Below are positions 10,684 to 21,387 of a stretch of 64,000 bases of DNA, one piece after another. Source of the stretch: Amanita rubescens (taxonomy: Eukaryota > Basidiomycota > Agaricomycetes > Agaricales > Amanitaceae); NCBI GenBank assembly GCA_015039365.1, contig WION01000191.1, positions 40,345 through 104,344 on the forward strand, in the 5' to 3' direction. A program made the position numbers and the translations under genes. Position 1 is the first letter of the stretch. Every line of letters begins with the position of its first letter. Below the pieces are notes generated by a model. The model saw only the letters and a program-made list of their open reading frames with translations, was not told where the DNA came from and did not search any database.

Positions 10684-11581
10684 GATAGCAGTCGATGGGC
10701 TCCGATAAGTCCCGATAAGGCTGCAATAGGCTGTGGACGTCGTGTGGTGGGCTCAGCAGGCTTGGATGGGTCGTAGGCCAGCAATTTGGGGTAGTGTTTA
10801 CAGGTCAGGTCACTGTGACCGGAAAATAACCGTGACTGGACCGAACTGCTACTGGTTATGACTGGACCATCGGTCACAGTTTTACCAGTTAGCTCTGGTT
10901 TCAGTCATGGTCATGGCCAATGGCCTAATTCATGTAACCGATGTGCAACTGGTCATGACCAGTTGCAACCGAGAAGTCAGGTCATAGACTCAATTACTAG
11001 TTTACTTCTACTAATAAATAATGCTGCACTGCGTGGTGAACCAAAATGCTGGTTGTCAAATGGGTAATGTGCCTAGGAAGAGTGTTGGAAACACTACAAA
11101 TCAAGCCCTAAGCAAAGGAAAACCGTTAAGAAATGGATAAGATATGTGTTAATGAAACTCACCCATCAACCCATACAGAAAACATTGTACCACCAGCAAA
11201 CAAGGATACCGATTGTCAAACGGTTAACGTGCCTAGGAAGAGTGTTAGAAGCGCTACAAATTGAGTCCTAAGTGAAGGAAATCCGTTAAGGAATGGATAA
11301 GATATGGGTTAATGAAACTCACCTATCAACCCATACAGAAAACATTGTACCACCAGCGAACAAGGATGCCGATTGTCAAACGGTTAATGCACCTAGGAAG
11401 AGTGTTAGAAACGCTACAAATTGAGTCCTAAGTGAAGGAAATCCGTTAAGGAACGGATGAGATATGGGTTAATGAAACTCACTTATCAACCCATGCAGAA
11501 AGTGATGTACCGCCAGTGAACAAGGATTCCGATTGTCAAACGGTTAATGCACCTAGGAAGAGTGTTAGAAACGCTACAAAT

Positions 11582-12750
11582 TGTTGAAACTAGGGGTAAC
11601 AAGTCCCTAGCGAGCAGCGCAGTCTAGTACATGGAATGTACTACTTACCGAGTGTGGTGTGGAGTTGTTAAGAGCTTACTGGAGCTGGGGCTCAACAGTA
11701 GACAGTACTAGAGAGGATAATAGGATAAGGATTGACGCTACTAGAGTACAGTTTATATACTACTAAACTACAAATAAGTACAAAGAGTCTTATCAGTATG
11801 AGTCAAAGGTATTTGACTCATAAGGCGTCATTCCACAGCAATGCACAGCTATTGTACAGCAATGCATAGCTTTGCGCAGCACTTGACTCATCAATTATAG
11901 TATTGACTGACTCATCACATTATCAATCTTCAATGTGATAGGTTGATAACCATAACGTATATATGTCTTCTATTCTCATGTCAACATATATTCACATCAT
12001 CAATAGTTCCACTATTATGATTGGATGATCTTATGAGAATATCTCTAGGATATTCTCATGTCAGAATATGTTCTCATCATCAATCATCCACTATTATGAT
12101 TGGTAGATGAGTATGAGAATATGTCGAATATATTCTCATGTCAATATATTATCTCACACTCAATCATCCACTATTATGATTGGTTGAGAGACGAGTAAGT
12201 AACTGAGCGTTATTACATTAGTTAGTGTAAACTAATGATATCACTTATATTTACTATATACTGAATGTATATCGTTGTTACAACACGGTACGGACTCCCG
12301 CATTATGCTTACATGATACGTCGGACATGTTTATTTTCCTTTATGCCTACCTTACTTGTCGTCTCCCTTATACTCGATTCATACGGACAAGCTCGTTTCC
12401 TTACTTATACCATCCCTTGTTCCACATATGATGCCGTCCTTATACATACTTTTGTACTCACCATTATTCACTAATTAGTACGTCTCATTGTACTTGCTAG
12501 TATAAGTACCGCATGTATTCTAGTGTCGAACCCTAAGTTCGACTTAGCTGTTTATTGTTGTCTGGCAATATAACCCTACTCTTAACTCATCTACCACAAT
12601 CGTCCTCAGATCCTAAGTCAACGTCTTGACTTAGTATTGAACTTATAATCTTAACGTTTGACTTAAGACTTGTAATCGTAACTAGAGTTGCCGTTGCAAC
12701 TCAGGTTGAGATTAATGAGTTCGTAACAATCATATATTATAAGTTCAACA
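11582..12750 (-). repeat. Copia 3' LTR (left copy), interrupted by a solo LTR
   Basis: It matches the 711-bp right LTR after removal of 12276-12733 (the insert plus its second TSD copy): 1169 minus 458 is exactly 711. Confidence 0.92.
12276..12728. repeat. Solo LTR (453 bp) inserted in the copia LTR
   Basis: Begins TGTTACAAC and ends GTTCGTAACA (short inverted ends). It is flanked by ATCGT (12271-12275) and ATCAT (12729-12733), a 5-bp TSD with one CpG-type G-to-A change. The undisturbed site is visible in the other copia LTR near 22075 (TATATCGTATATTAT). A solo LTR normally remains after recombination between the two LTRs of a full element. Confidence 0.82.
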
Positions 12751-12796
12751 CTCCCCTTCGCTAAGTTATTTATTAGCTTTCAAAAGGGTAGTCAAT

Positions 12797-14611
12797 TTAA
12801 TTTTCTCTTTCATAGTATTTAAAGATTTCTTCAAGATATCCTCGCACTTCAAGATCTTGAATTCTTTCAAATATTTTACTATGTTGTCCTGGGGACTTAT
12901 TAAGGGTTTTACTTTTGATATAATTAGCAAAAGTTTGTGATGCCTTAATGTGATTAGATAATGATATTTGACTATCATCTAGGATTAATCCCATCTTCAT
13001 TCGGAATATTACAAATTTTGAATATGGTAGATTTTTGGTCATTATATCCGCAACTTGTTCATTGGTAGGAATGTATGTGAGTTTAACTTTCTCACTTTCG
13101 ACACATTCTCTAATGTAGTGAAATCTTATGTCAATATGTTTTGAACGATGTTCTTGTGCAGGGTTACTGGCTAAGAACATTGCTCCTTGATTGTCACAAC
13201 ATAAGAAAATAGTTTTAATTGGAAATTCAAGTTCACTCATAAGTGATTCAATCCAAACTATTTGTCTTGATGTATCAGACATTGACATGTATTCTGCTTC
13301 AGTTGAAGACAGTGCCACTACTTTTTGTTTTCGTGAAACCCATGATATAGCTCCTCCTGCGAGTTTTACTATATATCCAGTGACAGATTTTCTTGTAATT
13401 TTGTCAGCACCCCAGTCAGCATCAGTAAAGGCTATAAAGCCTTCTTTATTTAAACCATTATAAACTATTTTAGTTTGTACTGTGGTATTAACATAGCATA
13501 CTATGTATAATGCTTTCTGTATGTGTTCTTCATTTGGGTTTGCACAAAACTGAGACATTAATATTACTTGATAAGTAATATCAGGTCTTGTTCCTAATGC
13601 AAGATATAACAACGATCCTATTATTTGTTGAAAATAAGATCGCATTTCTGCTGTACATTCCTTTGTAGCAGCAGTTGGAATATATCCTGTTGGTAAAGGT
13701 GTACGAGTTGGTTTACAATTTTCTAAACCAAATCTTGATACAACTTTTTTAGCGTATGCATGTTGATCAATAATAAGAGTACCCATGTTCTTATTGTAAT
13801 TGATTTGCATACCTAAATATTCTTTAACTTTTCCAAGATCGTGACATTCCCATTTCTTCATAAAAGCATTTTTGACTTTATGAATTTCTGGTGTATTATC
13901 ACCCATGAAAAGCATGTCATCGACATATACTATACACACTATTATAGTGTCGTCTTCTCTTCTGACGTATATGCCAGAATCAGATAAACAGTGTATAAAT
14001 CCTAAATCCTCTAAGGATTTATTGGCTTGTTTATTCCAGGCATATGAGGCTTGTTTAAGTCCATATATTGCCTTTTTAAGTTGGTAAACTTTTTGTTCTT
14101 GGCCTTTGACTACATATCCTTCTGGTTGTTGCATATAGATATCCGCTTCGAGATCTCCGTACAAAAAGGCTGTTTTAACATCTAGTGCTTCAATATCCCA
14201 TTTTTCTAGCACAGATATTGCTAACAAAAGGCGAATCGTTTCATATCTTGCCACTGGCGAAAACGTTTCATCATAGTCAAGTCCAGGTCTTTGAGAAAAT
14301 CCTTTGGTGACAAGTCGAGCCTTCTTTCGACCGTCAGATTTAATATCGTATACCCATCTACATTTAATAGGTGTACGATTATGAGGTAATTCTGCAAGCT
14401 CCCAGATTTTTCTATCATTCAATGATTTCATTTCATCATTCATTGCTGTCTCCCATTGTTCATAAGATTTGGGATCAGTAATTTTGACTTTTTGAATATC
14501 TTTGTATTGATATTCTCTGATATTATCTCTTGAAATATCAATGGCAGGAATTGCTTGTGCGAGTAAGTAATTCAGAAAACCATTACCTTGCTCTTTAATG
14601 AGATTTGACAT
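12797..14611 (-). CDS. pol: Copia Pol: reverse transcriptase and RNase H
   Basis: This 604-codon frame begins just before the canonical copia RT entry (WETAMNDEMKSL, KCRWVYDIK). It continues with VKTAFLYGDLEADIYMQQPEG, the catalytic box IVYVDDMLFMGD, and RNase H motifs FTDADWGADKITRKS, SSTEAEYMSM and the C-terminal EHRSKHIDIRFHYIRE. It overlaps the upstream gag-integrase frame by 40 nt and lies in the -1 frame relative to it. Expression would therefore need a -1 frameshift unless the shift is a one-base loss. No obvious slippery heptamer is seen. No internal stop, so RT-RH looks functional. The annotated start is the ORF start, not a proven initiation codon. Confidence 0.93.
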   Translation of the reverse strand: MSNLIKEQGNGFLNYLLAQAIPAIDISRDNIREYQYKDIQKVKITDPKSYEQWETAMNDEMKSLNDRKIWELAELPHNRTPIKCRWVYDIKSDGRKKARLVTKGFSQRPGLDYDETFSPVARYETIRLLLAISVLEKWDIEALDVKTAFLYGDLEADIYMQQPEGYVVKGQEQKVYQLKKAIYGLKQASYAWNKQANKSLEDLGFIHCLSDSGIYVRREDDTIIVCIVYVDDMLFMGDNTPEIHKVKNAFMKKWECHDLGKVKEYLGMQINYNKNMGTLIIDQHAYAKKVVSRFGLENCKPTRTPLPTGYIPTAATKECTAEMRSYFQQIIGSLLYLALGTRPDITYQVILMSQFCANPNEEHIQKALYIVCYVNTTVQTKIVYNGLNKEGFIAFTDADWGADKITRKSVTGYIVKLAGGAISWVSRKQKVVALSSTEAEYMSMSDTSRQIVWIESLMSELEFPIKTIFLCCDNQGAMFLASNPAQEHRSKHIDIRFHYIRECVESEKVKLTYIPTNEQVADIMTKNLPYSKFVIFRMKMGLILDDSQISLSNHIKASQTFANYIKSKTLNKSPGQHSKIFERIQDLEVRGYLEEIFKYYEREN

Positions 14612-17600
14612 TTCATTAATTTGAGCATTGTGTAATGTTGAATAAAGTAATTTAACTTTATCAATGTGTTGTCGTATTCAATTGTAGATCTGAGAGAATA
14701 TCTGATTGTAACATCAAGTCTTGGATCAGATTTATCTTTTTCTTTAAGATCTTGAATCAATTCACGAACAACATCTTGTTCTTCTGTAATTTCTTTTTCA
14801 ATTTCCAATGGTGTTTTATTACCATAAGCATTGTCTTTCTGTATAACCGGTTTTTGAAATCTTTCAGATCTTCGAGTAGGTTCTACCGGTTTTTTAGCAG
14901 TTCCTTTGCCTTTTCCTTTAGTAGGTTTATCTTTAAGACTTTGTACAGGTAGATCTAATTCAATGCCTGTAGGTTGATCTAATTCAGCACCTTTGTCTTT
15001 TGAAGATATATCTTTCTTTTCAAAGAAAGATTCTAATTTATCATCCCATTTAGTGTCATCATCATCATTGTCTGATGAATCAGAACTAGAATGATTTTCA
15101 AAGTTGAAATCAAAGAAATCATCATCTGAATGCTGCTGTTCAGATGAAATATCTCCTTTATCATCTGGTTTACCATCAGAGATATTTTTATCTGAGTTTT
15201 CAGAATTATCCTGCTCAATAGGCCTGATAGGATCCAAGTTTTTTGTATAATTTTCATCTTGAGGTTTGGCTCTTGGAAATTTGGTTTCATCAAATTCAGC
15301 TTGGGTGGATACTCGAAGTTGATTTGTATTTGTGATGAAGCGGTATGCTTTTGCATTCGGTTCGTATCCAATAAAGGTCATTATTTCAGACCTTGGTGTT
15401 AATTTATTTTCGCACGATTCATGTGGGATAAATACCCAAGCTTTAGATCCGAATATCTTAAAGTAAGAAACATCAGGTTTCTTTCCAGTAAGATTTTCAA
15501 CAGGGGTCTTCCATTTGGTTTGTCTAAGTGGAGTACGATTATAAACATGTACGGCAGTTTCAATCGCAAAGTTCCACCAAGATTGAGGGCATGAAGCATG
15601 TAATCTTAATGCTTCACTTTTTTCCCAAAGTGTTCTATTCATGCGTTCAACCTTTCCATTTTGTTGATGTATATATGGAGTAGATTTTTCATGAATGATT
15701 CCTACATCAGTTAAGTAATCTTGTATATTTGTGGACATAAATTCGCCCCCTCGATCGGAACGAACAATTTTCAAGTTATATCCATATTGGTTGTATATTT
15801 GTTTGTGCCAGCCTTCAAATACTACAGCGACGTTAGACTTTTTCTGTAATGGTTTTACCCATACATGTGATGTACAATCATCAAATATTACAAGTAAATA
15901 TTTTTGTTTATGATAAGATTGTATTGGAAAAGTCATCAAGTCACAGTGTATACGTTCAAAGGGTTGGGTAGCACATTTTTCTGAAAGAGGAAAGCTCTGT
16001 GAAACAGCTTTTCCTTTTAGACAACCGTTACAAGGTTCTAAGTCTTTAGGAATTGTTAAGGGAGGGAAACCCTCTAAGTTTTTAGAGCCTAATTTTAATA
16101 TTTGTTGGCTAGGATGACCCATCCGTTGATGCCAAATTTCATATCCAACAACATTAATAGTGGTCATCATTAATTTATAATTTGAAGGTTTAATAATTTG
16201 ACCTTCTGTCCACATTAATGTTTCGTTACCATCTCCTGGAAATCCTTCCAGTGATGCGTTTTCAGAGCCTTCTCTGTAGAAAGAAATCCTATCATTATCT
16301 TGTTTTGCAATAAAACCTTGTTTACACAATGTTCCATTGCTTATTAGTCGTAGTGTGGCACTTGGCATATGGAGGACCGGATAAAGTTTCAATCTTGAAA
16401 CCAAACCATTTTTAAGAGTGTGATCCAAAATCACAGTCCCTATACCTAATATATCTGCTTGATTATCAGCTGTAAATACTGAAGTAGGAACTTCGTATTT
16501 TTTATAGCTAACAAAATCTTCTAAGTGTGCGGTGAAATGATGTGATGCACCTGAGTCACACATCCATATTGTAAGTCCTTTATTATTTTTATAACATTCA
16601 GGACATCTGCAAGAAGGTGATTTATCACAAAGTAGACTATATGGATCCTGAAGATGTCCAATGTTTATTACATTAGCATATCTTTCATTTAATTCACTTA
16701 ATGTTTGATCATAGATTTCATCTATATAATTCTGATCATAAAGATGAGCTATTCTTTGATGATCATTTAAGTTTTCACGCATATTGGCATCAAAATAAAA
16801 TAAATTTCGAAGATCAGTAGATCTTCTTGGTGTAGGGTATACAATCGGAACATTAGATGGTATTACCGGTACAGTGTCAATAGTACGATCAGTTGGATAA
16901 TCGTATAAATTGAAAAAATCTTCATAAGGCATAATAGGCCTTGTTGGGATTTGTGATGATGCCATAGATTCTGGAGCCGTATGGTAAACAGAATCTTGAT
17001 CAGATTGATAGAAGTAATTTAAATCTGATGAACTTACAGATTCTGGTCGGAGGAATACAGTGTCTTGGTCAATTACCATCCCTCTAATCATATTTTGTAA
17101 GTGTTCTAAAGTGCGTGCATTAGTATTCATTCTTCGAGCTTCCAAATTAGCTCGTCGAACTTGATCCACATAATATTGTCTGGTATGTACATACCACCAA
17201 CTTAATTGTTCATCATCAAAGGAACCAGGCATTGGTCCTTCAGGCTCCTCATCGGTATAAAGTCCTTCATACCCTGAAGAATTGGCCTCAGATTGATGTG
17301 ATTCATTATCTGTTTGATATCCTTCATTATCGGTTTGATGATGGGATATACTAGGGGAAGCAAAGATAGGACTAGCAAGATCGTCCACACTTTGAGCATC
17401 CTTAGTATCTGCAAATATTGCAGAATCAAAGATATCAGAGTAGTCTGTTGTTTCAGTTTGTACTTTTTGTACATCTCTGGATACAGAATCTCCCGAATCT
17501 TCGGATATCTCATCAATTCTCCCCATGAAGTCGTCCGTGGGAACCGCACGAGTACCTTTGTACTTGTAAATCTTGGGGACAAATTCTTCATCAAAATCTG

Positions 17601-18714
17601 TCATTACCTGATCTCCAATTCTGGCAATCAGAGGTAAAGATGCTGATGTCGAAGATGCCATAGCATGCCCAGAACCAAGTGTTGATTGAGCTGCTGTGCG
17701 AGCAGCAAGTTTATTCGCATGATTCTTTGCTTTAGCTGCCTTATTGCGTTCCCAATTTGGTCCTTTAGACTGATTAGGGATTTGACCAGCCCATTGGGGT
17801 CTAAAAGGAGTCTGAGATTGGCCAGGTGTATGTTTTGGTCCATTAGATGGTCCACCTGTCGAAGTATGTTGTGTTGGGTTTCTTCGATTTCCCATTGGTT
17901 TTCTTCCACCTCTGCCTTGAAAGGACTTCCCATGATAGGGAGTCCAAGGGGTACGAGGTTGTCCTTGTTGCAATTGTTGGCGTGCCATATTTGCAACTAC
18001 TTGAGAGTTAGAATGTTTATTCCCTCTCATGACAACAGAAGTATTGGCATTGTTCCTGTTACCTTTCCTTCGGGACCATTCCTCAGATATGAGATTAAGG
18101 AATTCATCTACAGTGTCATCATCTGTGGAGTGTGCCAACAGATTTGCAACAAAGCTATCCCATGAAGGAGGTAAGGCATGTAGGATCGTCATAATTTGCA
18201 TTTTGATGGTTAAGGTTACACCTTGGTTTGATACTCTATTAATCAAGTCCATAAGATGTGGAACTTGAGTGTTTGGATTGGAATTCTCTTTGAGTTTCCA
18301 ATCAACAATTTGTCTATAGAGTCCAAACGTAGCAGCCAGACCTTGTTTACCAAATTTATCCTTTAGAGATTTCCAAAGGACTTCGGCTTTATCATTTTTA
18401 TCGTCAACAAGGTGTACAAGATTAGGTGCTAGTTTTAAGGTAATGTAACCCTTGGCTTTCATATTGTCCTCTTTGAATTCGACGTATTCTTTGCAAATTT
18501 CTTTAAGAGATTTTAACTGATCTGGCTTTATATCAGATGTCTTGATCGCCTCTTTTTCAGAAGGTTCAAGATCTCTGGGCCAGTCAAGTTTAGGATCAAT
18601 ATGTGCACCAAGACCTTGACTGTTTAAGTACGCAGTCATAAGTCTTTCGAATGCAAGCCAATTTGATCCGGTAAGAACAGGAACAATGGAGTTTATCGAA
18701 TTGGAAGAAGACAT
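14572..18714 (-). CDS. gag: Copia Gag, protease and integrase polyprotein
   Basis: The 1380-codon frame starts at ATG 18714 (MSSSNSINSIVPVLTGSNW). An N-terminal copia-type Gag of the UBN2 kind occupies about residues 10-210. It is followed by a basic G/Q/N/R-rich tail instead of a CCHC zinc knuckle, which I could not find. A long acidic linker leads to the protease active site IWMCDSGASHHFTA (about residue 720). Then comes the GAG-pre-integrase zinc module (WHQRMGHPS..CNGCLKGK) and the integrase D,D-35-E core: IHCDLMTF, VRSDRGGEF, QQNGKVERMNRT. The frame ends shortly after an acidic linker, before RT. Translation of RT is separated by a -1 frame change near 14611-14680. The missing knuckle is unusual but known in some copia lineages. 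Confidence 0.93.
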   Translation of the reverse strand: MSSSNSINSIVPVLTGSNWLAFERLMTAYLNSQGLGAHIDPKLDWPRDLEPSEKEAIKTSDIKPDQLKSLKEICKEYVEFKEDNMKAKGYITLKLAPNLVHLVDDKNDKAEVLWKSLKDKFGKQGLAATFGLYRQIVDWKLKENSNPNTQVPHLMDLINRVSNQGVTLTIKMQIMTILHALPPSWDSFVANLLAHSTDDDTVDEFLNLISEEWSRRKGNRNNANTSVVMRGNKHSNSQVVANMARQQLQQGQPRTPWTPYHGKSFQGRGGRKPMGNRRNPTQHTSTGGPSNGPKHTPGQSQTPFRPQWAGQIPNQSKGPNWERNKAAKAKNHANKLAARTAAQSTLGSGHAMASSTSASLPLIARIGDQVMTDFDEEFVPKIYKYKGTRAVPTDDFMGRIDEISEDSGDSVSRDVQKVQTETTDYSDIFDSAIFADTKDAQSVDDLASPIFASPSISHHQTDNEGYQTDNESHQSEANSSGYEGLYTDEEPEGPMPGSFDDEQLSWWYVHTRQYYVDQVRRANLEARRMNTNARTLEHLQNMIRGMVIDQDTVFLRPESVSSSDLNYFYQSDQDSVYHTAPESMASSQIPTRPIMPYEDFFNLYDYPTDRTIDTVPVIPSNVPIVYPTPRRSTDLRNLFYFDANMRENLNDHQRIAHLYDQNYIDEIYDQTLSELNERYANVINIGHLQDPYSLLCDKSPSCRCPECYKNNKGLTIWMCDSGASHHFTAHLEDFVSYKKYEVPTSVFTADNQADILGIGTVILDHTLKNGLVSRLKLYPVLHMPSATLRLISNGTLCKQGFIAKQDNDRISFYREGSENASLEGFPGDGNETLMWTEGQIIKPSNYKLMMTTINVVGYEIWHQRMGHPSQQILKLGSKNLEGFPPLTIPKDLEPCNGCLKGKAVSQSFPLSEKCATQPFERIHCDLMTFPIQSYHKQKYLLVIFDDCTSHVWVKPLQKKSNVAVVFEGWHKQIYNQYGYNLKIVRSDRGGEFMSTNIQDYLTDVGIIHEKSTPYIHQQNGKVERMNRTLWEKSEALRLHASCPQSWWNFAIETAVHVYNRTPLRQTKWKTPVENLTGKKPDVSYFKIFGSKAWVFIPHESCENKLTPRSEIMTFIGYEPNAKAYRFITNTNQLRVSTQAEFDETKFPRAKPQDENYTKNLDPIRPIEQDNSENSDKNISDGKPDDKGDISSEQQHSDDDFFDFNFENHSSSDSSDNDDDDTKWDDKLESFFEKKDISSKDKGAELDQPTGIELDLPVQSLKDKPTKGKGKGTAKKPVEPTRRSERFQKPVIQKDNAYGNKTPLEIEKEITEEQDVVRELIQDLKEKDKSDPRLDVTIRYSLRSTIEYDNTLIKLNYFIQHYTMLKLMKCQISLKSKVMVF

Positions 18715-18908
18715 TTTCTTACTTTGGTTAAGTTTGTTTAAAATCTAAGAAGATTTTTCGTAAGAAAAGGTTCAAATAATAATAAGGCATAAGAATATAT
18801 GTGATGATGTAATTTCCGTCCTGATTTCTTAAGCTTAATGTCATTCATGTCAGAAATGACAAGAATATAGTATTTTTTACTATTCTAGTGTTAATACTAG
18901 AAAGTAAA

Positions 18909-20164
18909 CTAGGGAATATCTTTTTTACACATCCTTTCAGGTATGTAATATCGAATTTCCGTCACAGGGTTAGATGCGAATCTAGCCCTCCTATTGTCTC
19001 TATCATCGACAGGTTTGTCGAAAATAGATTCTTTAGGTAATTTTATGTGAGGAAAGTCTTTATACCGTCCGGGAAGCCTTCCAGTTTCCTGCCATATTCC
19101 CATATCATTACTATATTCGTCAACAACCCTTTTCACTTCAGTTCCTTCTTGATTTGAAGGAAACACTCCAGCCGCTCTGCTTTCGGCTCGAGTTTTAGAT
19201 ACAATATATCCCCAACTTGCAATGTTGGGGGCGCATCTACTCCAGGTAGGTGTTGTTGACTTTTGCCATCCTTTTTGTTCTGTATTACGTTTTAGTTGGG
19301 TCTTATATACATTAAAAGGTGTATTTACCTTTCCTTTTTTGTATATTTGAGTGATCTCCTCCGGAAGAGGAATTCTGCCCCTTTCGTCAGATGCGATGCC
19401 AAGGAAATGTTGGCGGTACGCATCCGAATCCAAAGCATTAGGGATATTCGTCTTACTTTTCCATTGACGATTACCCTTATGCCAGTCGTTTTTGGTGACT
19501 GGCCTGAATTGGACATGGGCATTGTTTGGTGGTCCATAGGACCACTCTTCCGGTTTAGCGTTGTGGATCCAAGGCAATCCACGATCTTTGTTATATCGCC
19601 AACCTTTGTTGACGATAACAGGTCGTCCTTGTGGACGAGAGACTGGCCCAACAGCCTTCGTGGCCTTGGCGTATGAGACTAGATTATCTTTATTAGATAA
19701 AGATGCATACCTAGTATTTTTAGAAGACTGACCTGTTGGGCTCCGCATTGATTTGGGAGCCGTCGGGACTCCTTTATAGTCGAAGGCGACTTTTTGTACA
19801 CAGCGGTGTACATGATGTATCGCATCGGGATGCGAACAGTGGCAGCCCTTTGCTGCATGAGGCATATATGGGCGCGAGCCCATGGGAACAGGATACTTTT
19901 TATAGTTCCTATTAAGCCTCACAGCTTGAGGCGCAGAAGTCGGAACAGGAATATGTAATGAAGGTACCATTTCTGGTACCTGTGCCTTTGCAGGTGGTGG
20001 CGAGTTCTTTGGTAAGGCCCTAACGGGGCCTGGAGGTGCCGGGCGCCAGAGTTCGGCAAAGCGTTGCCAAAGGTGTTCTGGCGGGGGCTCCCGTGTGAAA
20101 AAGTCGGTGTGCCAGGGGCAACACCAGTGCGGGACAACAACGAAAAGGAATTTTCGAACGACAT
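18909..20164 (-). CDS. Extra ORF between 5' LTR and gag of the copia element, unknown protein
   Basis: A 353-codon frame starts at ATG 19970 (MVPSLHIPVPTSAP) and stays open upstream without an ATG to near 20190. ATG 20164 (MSFENSFSLLSRTGVAP) lies in another frame. A -1 change at the T-run near 20111 would join them into ~417 aa (..GTPTF + FTREPPPEHLWQRF..). The protein is basic, Trp/Pro/Asn-rich, with a Cys/His cluster (GCHCSHPDAIHHVHRC, near 19850) that could bind metal. No known domain is recognised. It is in the same orientation as gag, 194 nt upstream of the gag ATG, and lies inside the LTRs, so it belongs to the element. Such pre-gag genes are unusual in copia. Function unknown. Confidence 0.55.
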
Positions 20165-20189
20165 TTTTATATAAAATGAAAAAATGAAT

Positions 20190-21375
20190 TTAAAAATTGC
20201 TGAAATCAGGAGGTTTAATCATCACATAGTTCTTTGGATAAGATCAAAAGAAAGGAATGGGCGTTCAGAGCCTTCAGCCCTTACTAATCCCAGAAAACAG
20301 ATAATTTGTATGCAAATTGGATGTTTTGGCACAAGTTTCACACATCATTGTTTCTTCTTGTCATGCATGTTGAATTTGGTACTAATCGTTATGAAAGGTG
20401 TTATATTAACCAAGATCTATGTCACATTGGTATCCACTTCGATGTTTTTAGCATCTAATAACGCAGTATTATATTTGCGTGGGATATGATCCAATGTAGG
20501 TAAGAATAGCCAACCCAAGCGTCTGACAATAGATTAAAGACTCGGGGATCGGCCCTTGTCCCTTTTTAAACGATTAAATCATAATCGTTTAATCTCTGGA
20601 ATAACCATGACGATAACGACTGTATTCCCAAATGCATGAGATAAGTCCATCACTTAGATGGTCTATGGGGTCTCAATCCCCCACTAGACGTGTATGTACA
20701 AGTATTAAGAATTAATCTAGACACCGCTGGGTTACAGCTGAGTGTATTCCTAATCTAGAGAAGTCCCTAAGGGCACATTCTCGATAGGCAGAGTGTACGG
20801 TCCACAATGTGACCTCATCTCACCCCTTATACTAGAATCTATTATTACTTGTACATATATTAGGTTTTTTAAGGATCGAAAATCCTGATGATGGTATAGC
20901 GTGGTTCAATACGTCCAATCACATCACACTGCCCAAGCGGTAATACAGTGTGGGACGTCACCCTTTTATACGGTAGGTAATAACCGGTGAAGTTCACACT
21001 TCACAAGTGAGCCAATTTCTATTGATGCAGTAATGGTCCACTGTGAGATTTTTAAGGCGATCTAGGCCGGTTTTTAACGTCATCCAAGACTGTCCCTTGT
21101 ACAGGGATACTCGTAATTTAGACCGCTGAGTAATTAACGGGGTCCCCTTAGCCCTGGGTCCGGGCATATACAATCCAGGTAAGCGGATGACTCTGAGTCT
21201 ATCCCTCACTTCCCAGAAGGGTTAGCCAAGTGCGGTGACTAATCTAACAAGAAAATGAAAACCACACTGGGTGCCTCGCCCAGTTACCTTTGTTTTACCT
21301 TTTCTCTCCGTCAATGACTTGAGAGTGTGCGTCGCTTGGCTTCACAACCAATAGCGCCAAAGGCGTCTGGTTTCG
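20190..21375 (-). other. Copia 5' leader, non-coding
   Basis: About 1.2 kb between the primer-binding site and the extra ORF, without a convincing frame on either strand. It is long for a retrotransposon leader and may hold packaging or translation signals. No recognisable RNA gene was found. Confidence 0.5.
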
Positions 21376-21387
21376 GGGCCCATAACC
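21376..21387 (-). promoter_or_regulatory. Copia primer-binding site (half initiator tRNA-Met type)
   Basis: The minus strand reads GGTTATGGGCCC immediately inside the 5' LTR. This is complementary to the anticodon stem-loop of initiator tRNA-Met (GGGCCCAUAACC, anticodon CAU), not to a tRNA 3' CCA end. Drosophila copia is known to prime with such a half tRNA and has a very similar site. Confidence 0.8.

Noticed and set aside
17314..17637. Plus-strand 107-codon ORF opposite the copia gag-integrase frame
   Set aside because: Lies fully within the minus-strand polyprotein acidic linker and has no recognisable content.
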